From: DASZBX01 sp035943635
GTDB lineage: Bacteria; Actinomycetota; Actinomycetes; Streptomycetales; Catenulisporaceae
Direction: 5' to 3'
Length of the DNA: 64,000 bases
Assembly: GCA_035943635.1 (NCBI GenBank)
Contig: DASZBX010000081.1
Coordinates: 1 to 64,000 of the forward strand
Shown piece after piece: positions 41,399-49,598 of the stretch (positions are counted from its first letter, which is position 1; each line of letters starts with the position of its first letter). The position numbers were made by a program, and so were the translations under genes. The notes under the pieces are model-generated. The model had not been told where the DNA came from. It ran no database searches and was given only the letters and a program-made list of their open reading frames with translations.

Positions 41399-42523
41399 TC
41401 AGCTGGCGGTGTAGGTGTAGGTGATCCCGTTCGAGTTGCACAGGGTCGCGATCGCCTGGGAGACGCCGCACACCGCCGCCGCGGTCTCATAACCCTGGGT
41501 CACCGGCAGGCCGACGTTGGCCTTGGTGATGGTGATCGGGACCGCCAGGTAGGAGGGGACCTCGCGGCCGTTGGTCGGGTCCTTGACCGTGGTCAGGGTC
41601 TCGGTGCCGATGGTCTTGGGCACGGCCTTGCCCGACAGCACGTCGGTCGCGATCTGGATCGCGATGTCGGCCTCGCCGGCCACCGGCTTGTAGATGGTGA
41701 AGCACTGGGCGCCGCCCATGATCGCGTCCAGGCCGGTCGGCGAGGCGTCCTGGCCGCTGACCGCGATCTTGCCGGTCAGGTTGGCGCTGGCGATCTGCTG
41801 CTCCACGGCCTGGGCCATGCCGTCGTTGGCGACCATGACCGCGTTCAGCTGCGTGCCGTACTGGTTGAGCATGGTCTGGAAGGTGCTGCCCGCGGTGGTC
41901 GGGGTCCAGGCCGCGATGGCCTGGTCGGCCAGCGGCGCGCCCCACTTGGCGTTCAGGGCCGGCGCGTAGCCCGCCTTGAACTGGGTGGCGTTGTTGTCGG
42001 TGGGCGAGCCGTCCAGCTCGACCCACTTGACCGTGCTCAGCCCGGCGACCTGGGAGCACTGCTGCATCGCGGCGGCCTGGGCCTTGCCGACCGCGACGTT
42101 GTCGAAGGACACGTAGTACTGGGCGTTGCCGCCGGTGACCAGGCGGTCGTAGTCGATCACGGTCACGCCCGCGGACTTGGCCTGCTGCTCGATCTTGGCC
42201 CCGGCGGTCGGGTCGATCGCGGCGATGATCAGCACGCCGACCCCGGCGTTGATCATCTCGGTGGCCTGGGACTCCATCTCGGTGTCCGAGCCGTTGGCGT
42301 TGTCGATCGTGCAGTTGAGCTTGTACTTCAGACACTGGGTGTTGAGCTCGTCCGGGTCGGCCGAGGTCCACCGGATCGCGGAGACGGTGTCCGGGAGCAG
42401 GACACCCACCTTGGTGTTCGCCGCGGCGGGGGTTGACTTGCCGCTGGACGAGGTGCACCCGGCCAGGCCGAGCGCGACCACGGCCGCGCCGGCGGTCGCG
42501 GTGAGGACGGTCTTACGCAACAT
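41399..42523 (-). CDS. sugar ABC-type periplasmic-binding lipoprotein (XylF-like)
   Basis: 374 residues. The lipobox LGLAGC has its Cys at about residue 23. It is a Peripla_BP_4-type sugar-binding protein: KVGVLLPDTVSAIRWTSADP, GVGVLIIAAIDPTAGAKIEQ, VIDYDRLVTGGNAQYYVSFD, and AVSGQDASPTGLDAIMGGAQ, then QCFTIYKP. It is closest in layout to D-xylose-binding proteins. No ATPase or permease gene is adjacent, so it must use a transporter elsewhere or act as a sugar receptor. The 5' UTR has an 11-bp-stem hairpin (42557-42590). Confidence 0.92.
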   Translation of the reverse strand: MLRKTVLTATAGAAVVALGLAGCTSSSGKSTPAAANTKVGVLLPDTVSAIRWTSADPDELNTQCLKYKLNCTIDNANGSDTEMESQATEMINAGVGVLIIAAIDPTAGAKIEQQAKSAGVTVIDYDRLVTGGNAQYYVSFDNVAVGKAQAAAMQQCSQVAGLSTVKWVELDGSPTDNNATQFKAGYAPALNAKWGAPLADQAIAAWTPTTAGSTFQTMLNQYGTQLNAVMVANDGMAQAVEQQIASANLTGKIAVSGQDASPTGLDAIMGGAQCFTIYKPVAGEADIAIQIATDVLSGKAVPKTIGTETLTTVKDPTNGREVPSYLAVPITITKANVGLPVTQGYETAAAVCGVSQAIATLCNSNGITYTYTAS

Positions 42524-42556
42524 CGCGTGGTGGTCCCTTCAGACGAAGCCGGCCCG

Positions 42557-42590
42557 GGGAACGGCCCCTGCTGGGGCTCGGGCCGTTCCC
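42557..42590 (-). promoter_or_regulatory. hairpin in the leader of the sugar-binding lipoprotein gene
   Basis: An 11-bp stem GGGAACGGCCC / GGGCCGTTCCC with a 12-base loop, ending 34 bases before the ATG at 42523. It may be an attenuator, an mRNA-stabilising element, or the terminator of an upstream transcript. Confidence 0.55.
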
Positions 42591-42781
42591 GCCCGGCGTG
42601 TCGGATCTACTGTCAGGGGGTTAGGACGCCGCCACCGACGAATAGGTATCACGCGGATTCCTGCTTTGCAGAGTTTTGACTCAGTCCGGGTCGGCCGGCC
42701 GGGGCCGCCGGACCCGTCTGCCGCGGCGGCCGGCCGGGAAACAGGTGGAGTGCGCCCGGCCGGACATGGCGTGCTCACTGT

Positions 42782-43205
42782 GTGGACCACACCTACCATC
42801 CGACGGCGCTGACCTGGGACGAAGTCGACCCGGGCGGTCACCCGTTCGACTCGGCCGCAGCCCTGGACGCCGTCAGGCTGCTGGTCCCGGCTTCGGCCGT
42901 GCCGATCCGGCCGTCGTCTCCCGACTACCAGCGCATCACGCAGTGGGGGCACAACGAAGGCCCGGCGTGGACGGGTTTCTTGACGCGCGATCCGGTCCGG
43001 GCGCAGCGGCTGCCGCGTACCGGCAGGTGCGTGCCGATGCCTCAGCGGGCCGGGCGCTGAGCTTCGCCCTGCTCTCGGCCTGGCAGCGGGCCGTGCTCGG
43101 CGTGGCCGACGCGCCGTTTCGCACCGGGCCGGCGTTCGCGAAGGCGGGCAGGGAGCGCTACGGTCTCGATCCGAGCACGCCGACGGTATTCGAGGCCTGT
43201 TTGGC
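42782..43205 (+). pseudogene. Fic/DOC-like protein remnant, frameshifted and truncated
   Basis: The first frame (GTG at 42782) encodes DYQRITQWGHNEGPAWTGF. The homologous continuation is in another frame after about 42985: YRQVRADASAGRALSFALLS, then AWQRAVLGVADAPFRTGPAF, then AKAGRERYGLDPSTPTVFEA. This resembles the N-terminal part of actinobacterial Fic-like proteins. The Fic active-site HxFxDGN(G/A)R segment is missing. The sequence stops where it runs into the 3' end of the convergent acyltransferase gene (43158). AMPylation activity is not possible. The family call is moderate because only the N-terminal part is present. Confidence 0.6.
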
Positions 43206-44441
43206 GCCGGGCCGGGTGCGTCTTGCGGCAGCCGGGACCGTCACCGCCGCCGGACGGGCGCCCTTGCCGATCGGCAGGCGCCGCAGCCGGTTCGCGATCG
43301 GCTTCTCGACCAGGTAGTGCAAAGCGGCCGCGACGGTGATCGCCAGGGCGAGGAACTCGAGGAACGACAGCAGCGTCCACAGCCCGCCCGGCGCGAGCCA
43401 CCAGGTGAAGCGGCTGGTGAACAGGAACGTCGGCTTGTGCACCAGGTACAGGGCGAACGACCACTCGCCGAGGCGCACCATCGGCCAGGCGTTGAGCCAC
43501 CAGCGGTGCTCGCGCAGGTCCACGGTCGCGCCCGACGCCACCAACACGCCGAACAGCGGCAGGACCATCAGGGCGACGAACGGCCGCTGGAACGCGTAGC
43601 CGCCCATGGTCCCGACCGTGATCAGCCAGATCTCCCCGGCCAGGCCGAGCACCGCGCCCAGCGCCAGCCACACCGGCGCCGGCATCCGCAGCCCCGCCAT
43701 CATCGCGCGGGCGAGCACCATGCCGAGCAGGAACTCGCCGAAGCGGTAGGGCGGGAAGACGAAGAAGATCCACGAGTACGTCACCCCGGACATGTGCGCG
43801 GCCGAGGCGATCACGGGCGTGGCGGCCAGGACCGCGAGCGTGACGGCCGCCGTCACGGCCAGTCCCCGGCCGCGCAGCCGCTTGAGCGGGATGATCCCCA
43901 GCGGGAACATCAGGTAGAAGAACATCTCGGCCGACAGCGACCAGCTCACGCCGTTGCCGCCGTAGTACACCTTCTGATCCGGGGTCCAGGCCTGGAGTAG
44001 CAGCAGTTCGGAGATCTTGCCGCCCGTGCCGGGGAGCTGCTCCTGGCCGGCCAGCGCCGTCATCGCGACGACCGCCATCAGGGCCTGGGCCGGCCAGACC
44101 CGGGCCAGGCGCAGCCAGCGGAACCGGCGGGCCGGCTGGTCGGAGCAGGACCAGGTCAGCACGAATCCGGAGAGCAGGAAGAAGAAGCTCACGCCGAGGT
44201 AGCCGAACCCGGCCGCGGTGTTCATCCAGTCCCCCCGGATGAACCCGACGCCGACGTGGATGAGCACCACGGGCAGGGCGGCGAAGAACCGCATCCCGGT
44301 CAGGCTGCCCAGGCGCGAGCCGGTGGCCGCGGCGGTCAGGGAGCCCGGCCGCGGGCCGGCGGCGGCCGAGGTCAGGGCCGGCAGGGTGCGCTGCGCCCCG
44401 GCGATGGTCTCGGCCGGCACCGGCAGGGTCGTGTCAATCAA
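43158..44441 (-). CDS. acyltransferase 3 family membrane protein
   Basis: About 427 residues with ten or so membrane spans. Hallmarks: SLTGMRFFAALPVVLIHVGV with the catalytic-type His, GYLGVSFFFLLSGFVLTW, VSWSLSAEMFFYLMFP and YLVEKPIANRLRRL at the end. These enzymes O-acylate cell-surface sugars, lipids or antibiotics. The start is uncertain: TTG at 44441 overlaps the stop of the upstream fragment, and GTG at 44420 is an alternative. Its 3' end overlaps the convergent Fic-like remnant. Confidence 0.88.
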   Translation of the reverse strand: MIDTTLPVPAETIAGAQRTLPALTSAAAGPRPGSLTAAATGSRLGSLTGMRFFAALPVVLIHVGVGFIRGDWMNTAAGFGYLGVSFFFLLSGFVLTWSCSDQPARRFRWLRLARVWPAQALMAVVAMTALAGQEQLPGTGGKISELLLLQAWTPDQKVYYGGNGVSWSLSAEMFFYLMFPLGIIPLKRLRGRGLAVTAAVTLAVLAATPVIASAAHMSGVTYSWIFFVFPPYRFGEFLLGMVLARAMMAGLRMPAPVWLALGAVLGLAGEIWLITVGTMGGYAFQRPFVALMVLPLFGVLVASGATVDLREHRWWLNAWPMVRLGEWSFALYLVHKPTFLFTSRFTWWLAPGGLWTLLSFLEFLALAITVAAALHYLVEKPIANRLRRLPIGKGARPAAVTVPAAARRTRPGAKQASNTVGVLGSRP

Positions 44442-44680
44442 TGCCTTACTGAGTCGATATAGAGCAGCGCCGGGCTGTACGCAAACATTGTCAGCACGCG
44501 GCCGACCGTGCCGAGGCCGAACACGATCAGGAACAGCCAGTTCGCCCGCGCGACGGTGCCGATGCGCCGAGCCGCCCGCGCGAACCGCGCGAACCGCGCC
44601 AACCGCGTGGTCGCCGGCGGCGGATCGACCGGGTCGACCGGCCGGTCGACGGGGCTGAGCAGTTCGGCCATACGATTCAT
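44438..44680 (-). pseudogene. truncated N-terminus of a membrane glycosyltransferase-like protein
   Basis: The 80-codon frame MNRMAELLSPVDRP...ANWLFLIVFGLGTVGRVLTM, then FAYSPALLYIDSVRH, resembles the N-terminal cytosolic part and first span of actinobacterial polyprenol-dependent glycosyltransferase-type proteins. In those, YSPALLY-DS-RY continues into a long membrane protein. Here it stops at TGA, and the acyltransferase starts within four bases. It may persist as a translational lead-in for the acyltransferase. Confidence 0.5.
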
Positions 44681-44917
44681 CTGACATCGCGTGACTGAAG
44701 ATATACTGCGCTCTTTCTGCGGGAATGCTGAAAGAACTGCTCGCCTACCGCGCAGGTCCAGCGTGGGGCGGTTCGCGTTTACAGCGAACGCTCGGGAACT
44801 TCACAGCAGATCTTAGGCAACGGCGATCAGGCGCGGGACGTGCGGCGGCGCCCTGATCACGTCTGGTGTACGCCCGATATACGTCGGGTCCCGAATCAAT
44901 CTGCACTGGGCCTGCGA

Positions 44918-45316
44918 TCAGCTCGCGATCAGGGCGCCCTCTGCCCCGGGGGCCTGGTTCGGCGTCGGTGTCGGTTCTGGTTCCGGCGGCGGTTGCTCGT
45001 ATGCGGCGATGACGGTGCCGAGCAGGCCCGGGAAGCGCCCTTCGAGTTCGTCCTCGCGCAGGGTCGTCCACCGCTTGTTCCCGTCGTCGCGCTGCCGGAT
45101 CAGGCCCGACTCGCGCAGCACGCGGAAGTGGTGACTCATCGTCGACGGCGCCACGTCGACCGGGAACGTGCCGCAGGCCCGCTCGCCCTGCTCGCGCAGG
45201 CAGCGCACGATCGTCATCCGGGTGTGGTCCGACAGCGCGTGCAGCACGTCGAGCAGGTCGATCTCCCCGGGTTCCGGATGGGTGATCGAGGGGCGCGGAC
45301 CACGGACTCTCGCCAT
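44918..45316 (-). CDS. ArsR-family transcriptional regulator
   Basis: 132 residues from the ATG at 45316 with AAGGA seven bases upstream. The winged HTH is IDLLDVLHALSDHTRMTIVR, then TFPVDVAPSTMSHHFRVLRE, then SGLIRQRDDGNKRWTTLRED. No clear metal cysteines at the usual sites (one in RACGTFP), so it may sense a small molecule or redox state. It lies 105 bp after the MFS gene on the same strand, probably in one transcript, and would repress it. A 7-bp inverted repeat upstream of the MFS gene is a candidate operator. Confidence 0.9.
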   Translation of the reverse strand: MARVRGPRPSITHPEPGEIDLLDVLHALSDHTRMTIVRCLREQGERACGTFPVDVAPSTMSHHFRVLRESGLIRQRDDGNKRWTTLREDELEGRFPGLLGTVIAAYEQPPPEPEPTPTPNQAPGAEGALIAS

Positions 45317-45421
45317 CTGTTCCTTCTTTCCCTGGTCCGGCGGACGGTGTCCCGACGCCATTATCGCCCACTCGCCGCGCCTGCGGCCCCGGATTCCGGG
45401 CCCGTTCCGGCAGCAGGAGGA

Positions 45422-46639
45422 TCAGGCTTCGATGGAAGCCTCGGGCGCTACGGCGGCCGCTGCTCCGGGCGTCGTCGCGGCGGCCGGCGTGGCAGTCGAC
45501 TGAGACCCAGTCGGCGCCGTGACCAGGATGTTCGCCGCCGACGCGACCACCGCGGCGATGCCGAACACATAGGGCAGGGTCGTCACCGAATACCCGGCGG
45601 CCAGCAACGAGCCGCCGACGACGGCGCCGATCGCGCTGCCGAGGTAGAGCACCGAAGCGTTCAGCGAGACCGCGATCGGCCCCTCCCCCGGCCGCAGCGC
45701 GACGAGCCGGTGCTGCTGCGGGGCCAGGCTGCTCCACCCGGTCGCGCCCCAGACCAGCAGCAGCACGACCGCGCCGGCCGTGCTGCGGCCGATCGTCGAC
45801 AGCAGTACCAGGGCCGCGCCGAGGAGGAGCAGGATCAGGCTGAGCAGCAGGCGGGTGTTGCGCCACCGGTCGATGAGCGTGCCGACCGCGAAGCTGCCGA
45901 CCAGGCCGCCCAGGCCCCAGATCCACAGGTAGCCGGTCAGGTTGCTCACGCCGAGGGTGCTGCTGAACAGCGGCGCGATGTAGGTGTACATGCCCAGGCT
46001 CGCGCCCGAGCAGAACACTGTGATGGCCACGATCGACAGGACCTTGCGATCGGTCAGCACGGAGATGCGAGCCCGCAGCGTCGGGATCGCGGCCTCCGGG
46101 ACCTCGGGCAGGGTGGCCGCGACCGCGACCAGTGCCACGGCACCGATCCCGGACACCAGCCAGAGGGTGGAGCGCCAGCCGGTGTGGTGCGCGAGCGTCA
46201 GCCCGATCGGCACGCCGACGACCGTGCCCGCGCTCATCCCGCCAAGGATCATCGACAGCGCCCGGCCGCGCCGCTGCGCCGGGGCCAGCGCCACCGCCGT
46301 GGCCGCGGACATCGGCGAGTACAGTCCCGCGCCGAAACCGCAGACCACGCGGGAGAGCATCAGCACGCCGAGCGACGGGGCGAGGGCGCCCAGAACGTTG
46401 CCGAACGTGAAGATCAGCAGCGCGGCGAGGAGCACCGTGCGCATGGGCCGGCCGGTCACCAGGGTCGCGCAGATCGGCGCGAGCAGAGCGTAGGACAGGG
46501 TGAACACGGCGACCAGCTGCCCGGTGGCCGAGATGGACGCATGCAGGTCCCCGCTGATGACCGGGATGATCCCCGCGACGACGTAGGCGTCCAGGCCCAG
46601 TGCCACCGACCCGACCGTCAAAGGTAGGACACGCCTCAT
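45422..46639 (-). CDS. MFS transporter (DHA1-type efflux)
   Basis: 405 residues with 12 hydrophobic spans. MRRVLPLTVGSVALGLDAYV opens it, motif A-type loop is VTGRPMRTVLLAALL, and motif C-type GGMSAGTVVGVPIGLTLAHH is of the kind seen in drug/sugar efflux antiporters such as the arabinose-efflux/CmlA group. The ATG at 46639 has GGGGA upstream. The C-terminal 30 residues are Ala/Thr-rich and cytosolic. Drug or metabolite export controlled by the adjacent ArsR protein is the likely role. Confidence 0.92.
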   Translation of the reverse strand: MRRVLPLTVGSVALGLDAYVVAGIIPVISGDLHASISATGQLVAVFTLSYALLAPICATLVTGRPMRTVLLAALLIFTFGNVLGALAPSLGVLMLSRVVCGFGAGLYSPMSAATAVALAPAQRRGRALSMILGGMSAGTVVGVPIGLTLAHHTGWRSTLWLVSGIGAVALVAVAATLPEVPEAAIPTLRARISVLTDRKVLSIVAITVFCSGASLGMYTYIAPLFSSTLGVSNLTGYLWIWGLGGLVGSFAVGTLIDRWRNTRLLLSLILLLLGAALVLLSTIGRSTAGAVVLLLVWGATGWSSLAPQQHRLVALRPGEGPIAVSLNASVLYLGSAIGAVVGGSLLAAGYSVTTLPYVFGIAAVVASAANILVTAPTGSQSTATPAAATTPGAAAAVAPEASIEA

Positions 46640-46706
46640 GATTCCCCGCAATCACTGTCGACTTGTCGACGCGCACCGGTCACCGACGGCCCGTTCCGGC
46701 GACTAA

Positions 46707-46733
46707 TATTCGATGTTCGTCGTATGTCGAATA
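46707..46733. promoter_or_regulatory. inverted repeat upstream of the MFS-ArsR unit
   Basis: TATTCGA (46707-46713) and TCGAATA (46727-46733) with a 13-base spacer, 68 bp upstream of the MFS start. The AT-rich arms and spacing fit an operator for a winged-helix dimer, with the ArsR protein the natural candidate. Confidence 0.5.
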
Positions 46734-46829
46734 AGGGTAACGCGCATGACTGTGATACGTCCAGTGTCATCGTGGGCTGCGACGAGCGTGGCCGCCGTCG
46801 ATCAGTGCTCGGCGACGGCCTTCACCAAA

Positions 46830-46982
46830 TTAGGTGGCGTTCCCGGTCACGGCCCCGGACCCGCCCGTGACGTCGATCACGCCCGCAGGCAGTTCCCACA
46901 CGAGAACCAGCGCGAACGCACACAGCAGAACGGCCAGGGCGACCCACAGGTCTCGGACCCGGCGGGAACGGTGCACGATCAT
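46830..46982 (-). CDS. small single-span membrane protein
   Basis: A 50-residue ORF with a perfect AGGAGG six bases before the ATG at 46982 (another ATG at 46985 is nearer). It has a basic N-terminus MIVHRSRRVRDL, one hydrophobic span LWVALAVLLCAFALVLVWEL, then a Gly/Thr/Ala-rich tail. The strong ribosome-binding site argues it is translated. The function is unknown; it lies downstream of the ABC-2 operon terminator. Confidence 0.6.
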   Translation of the reverse strand: MIVHRSRRVRDLWVALAVLLCAFALVLVWELPAGVIDVTGGSGAVTGNAT

Positions 46983-47059
46983 CATCAGCCTCCTGAGACG
47001 AGCCGCGGGCCAGACCCGGCGCTCCTTCCAGTCATGGAAGCGCCGGCCGGGCACGGCAA

Positions 47060-47098
47060 CCGGTGACCTGCGCATCAGGAAGCTGCGCAGGTCACCGG
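47060..47098 (-). terminator. terminator after the ABC-2 exporter operon
   Basis: A 14-bp stem CCGGTGACCTGCGC / GCGCAGGTCACCGG with an 11-base loop, 72 bases past the last permease stop on the minus strand. Confidence 0.8.
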
Positions 47099-47169
47099 GT
47101 CGGTTCGGATCTGGAAGTGTGAAAGATTCGCGGCGGGCCGGCCAGGCTTGAGGCCGGGCCCGGGCCCGT

Positions 47170-47991
47170 TCACGCGTCGCGCAGGTGCAGCACCGTCCCT
47201 CCCGCGAGCAGCGCTCCGGCCGCCCACAGGCCGAGCACGCCGAGCCCTTCCCACGGGCCGATCGGCATGCTCGCGAGGTTCCTCGTGGCCTGAATCGCCA
47301 TGCCGGCGGTCATCGGCGTGTAGCGCTCGATCCGGTTGTGCCAATGCGGATCACTGATCACCATCGCGATGATCGGCGACAGGTAGAGCAGCGCGAGCAC
47401 CGTGCCGATCGCGACCGCGCTGTCCCGCACCAGCGCGCCGATTCCCAATCCGAGCAAGGCGATCAGCACAAGGTAGAGGACTGATCCGAAAGCTGCGCGC
47501 GCCATGGAACCGTCGGCCGGGGAGAGCGCCGGGTACCCGTGCGCGGCGGTGAAACCGTGGCCGGGCATGATGATCCACCCCACGACCACCGACCCGAGCA
47601 CGGCGACCGCACCGGCGACCGCTGTCAGGCCACTGACCAAAATCGCCTTGGCGGCCAGCACCGACATCCGCCTCGGCGCCGCCGCGAAGGTGACCCGGAT
47701 CATGCCGGTGTCGTACTCCCCGCCGATCACCAGCACGCCCAGGACGGCGACCACCGCCTGACCGAGGTAGACCCCGGTCAGGCTCACCTTGGCCGGGTCC
47801 TGTCCGCATGCGGCGTTCGCGCAGGTGACGGCCGACGCCGCGGCGGCGCCGATTCCCATGGTGAGCACGACGATCCCGGCCAGCAGCCAGTACGTGCCCG
47901 GCAGGGTGCGCAGTTTGGTCCATTCCGCGTGCAGCACCTCGCGCAGGCCGTTCCAGTCGACGCTCGAGGCCCGCTGCACGGCCAGGCTCAC
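47170..47991 (-). CDS. ABC-2-type exporter permease
   Basis: 273 residues with six spans. LREVLHAEWTKLRTLPGTYW is the usual cytosolic lead-in of actinobacterial ABC-2 permeases; GGEYDTGMIRVTFAAAPRRM is the coupling region; the protein ends LLAGGTVLHLRDA. Its GTG start overlaps the stop of the larger permease (GTGA). It is the third gene of an ATPase-permease-permease operon and is followed by a strong hairpin. The exported substrate is unknown. Confidence 0.9.
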   Translation of the reverse strand: MSLAVQRASSVDWNGLREVLHAEWTKLRTLPGTYWLLAGIVVLTMGIGAAAASAVTCANAACGQDPAKVSLTGVYLGQAVVAVLGVLVIGGEYDTGMIRVTFAAAPRRMSVLAAKAILVSGLTAVAGAVAVLGSVVVGWIIMPGHGFTAAHGYPALSPADGSMARAAFGSVLYLVLIALLGLGIGALVRDSAVAIGTVLALLYLSPIIAMVISDPHWHNRIERYTPMTAGMAIQATRNLASMPIGPWEGLGVLGLWAAGALLAGGTVLHLRDA

Positions 47992-49598
47992 GCGTCCCTC
48001 CGGCGCAACCGGAGCAGCGCCAGGCCCAGGGCCAGCGCCGCGTACCCGCCCAGCACGGCCAGTCCGGCCCACGGCGCGAGCGGGAAATAGCCTTCCACCG
48101 GCGTGTAGCTCGCCGTGATCTGCGGATACTGCACCAGGGTCTGCTGTACCGCAAACGCCGCGGCCGGGGTGAGCCGGGCCAGCCACAGCCCGGTGCCCGC
48201 GGGGAACACCGAGGCGACCGTCAGGACGTAGGGCAGCACGGTCACCACGATCCCCACGGTGACCGCCGCCGCACCGCGCCGCAGCAGGGTGCCGACACCG
48301 AGGGCGAAGATCGCGACGAAAGCGAACATCAGCGCCGTCCCGACGATCAACCGCACCTCCGTAGCCGTGGAAATCGGGAGCACATACTGACCATGGTTGT
48401 ACGCCAGGTGATCCGCGAGCGGCAGGCAGATCCCGGCGGCGACCAGCCCGACCACGAACGCGGCCCCCCCGACCGCGACCGCCTTGGCCGCCAACACCCG
48501 CCCGCGTCCGGGAGTGGCGGCCAGGGTCAGCCGGATCAGGCCGCGCCGGTACTCGGCCGTGATGAACAGGGCGGCCACGACGATCACCGCGATCAGCCCG
48601 GCGAACACGCCGACCAGGCTCTCCTCGGCCGGCCGGCCCGCCCCCTGACCGCCCTGCGGGGCGATGTCCCCGGTACCGGTCACGGTGAACGCACCGCCGG
48701 ACTGCTGGAACCCGAGGGCGGGGCCGAGCGCCTGGCCGAACGGCCCGCCGCCGTCGGTCAGCGCGCCGCTCCAGGTACCCCCCGCGCTGTCACCCAGCAG
48801 GGTGACGTGGTCGAAGACCCCGGTCGCCAGGCTCGGCCCGCCCTGCGAACTCGAGCCGCCGAAGGACGTGGACGTGAGCACGTAGTCCGGGGACGCGGCG
48901 AACATGCCCACCTGCACGTTGGCCGCCAGCCCAGGCAGCGTCGCGGAGCCGACCCGGGTCCACTGCACCCCGTCGGCCGAGTCGTACCCGGTCACGACGT
49001 CGCCGGAGCGCATCAGCCGCAGCCACCGCGGGGTGGCCGGGGTGACGGCGCCCGGTTCGCCCGCGATGTCGTGGGTGAAGTCGTACTGCATCCGGACGCC
49101 GTTGCCGCCGGTGACCATCATCGCCGCATACGCCGACCCCTGGGCGGTGCTCTGCCGGATGATGATCCCGGCCTTGCTCCACGGCTGGGTGCCCGACGTC
49201 ATCCCGGACGTGCCCGCGTTCGGATCGATCCCGCCGCCGGCCGAGTAGAGCCCGGTCAGCGACGACACCCGGACGGTGATCGCGCCGTCCCCGGCCAGCG
49301 TCCGGTGCACGAGGTAGCCGCTGTCGGTCACGGCCTCGCCGCCCGGACCCAACGGCGGAACCTGGCGGCAGGCCGCGCCGCTCTGCGCCACGCCGTCCGG
49401 GCCGTTTTGACAGCTGATCATCCCGCCGACGGCCGTGAGCACCCCGAACAGGACCGTGAGCAGGACCGCGAGCACCAGGGCGATCACCCAGCCGCGGACG
49501 GTCCGCAGCTTGGTCCATTCAGACCGGACCAGCTGCGCGAACCCGTCGTGCCCGGGCCCGGCCTGGGAGCGGTACGGCGTGACCTCGGTCGCAGTCAT
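47988..49598 (-). CDS. ABC-2-type permease with large extracytoplasmic lectin-like domain
   Basis: 536 residues. After the LVRSEWTKLRTVRGWVIALV lead-in and first span (about 38-60), residues about 65-330 form a domain outside the membrane. Segments such as KAGIIIRQSTAQGSAYAAMM, PATPRWLRLMRSGDVVTGYD and GVQWTRVGSATLPGL fit a concanavalin/laminin-G-like (DUF1349-type) beta sandwich. The remaining spans follow, with TAEYRRGLIRLTLAATPGRG as the coupling helix. Such a sugar- or cell-wall-binding insert in an ABC-2 permease is unusual. Overlaps couple it to both neighbours. Confidence 0.88.
   Translation of the reverse strand: MTATEVTPYRSQAGPGHDGFAQLVRSEWTKLRTVRGWVIALVLAVLLTVLFGVLTAVGGMISCQNGPDGVAQSGAACRQVPPLGPGGEAVTDSGYLVHRTLAGDGAITVRVSSLTGLYSAGGGIDPNAGTSGMTSGTQPWSKAGIIIRQSTAQGSAYAAMMVTGGNGVRMQYDFTHDIAGEPGAVTPATPRWLRLMRSGDVVTGYDSADGVQWTRVGSATLPGLAANVQVGMFAASPDYVLTSTSFGGSSSQGGPSLATGVFDHVTLLGDSAGGTWSGALTDGGGPFGQALGPALGFQQSGGAFTVTGTGDIAPQGGQGAGRPAEESLVGVFAGLIAVIVVAALFITAEYRRGLIRLTLAATPGRGRVLAAKAVAVGGAAFVVGLVAAGICLPLADHLAYNHGQYVLPISTATEVRLIVGTALMFAFVAIFALGVGTLLRRGAAAVTVGIVVTVLPYVLTVASVFPAGTGLWLARLTPAAAFAVQQTLVQYPQITASYTPVEGYFPLAPWAGLAVLGGYAALALGLALLRLRRRDA

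Noticed and set aside
46746..47066. A plus-strand ORF overlapping the small membrane protein
   Set aside because: It lacks a good ribosome-binding site and is antisense to an ORF with perfect AGGAGG; not supported.
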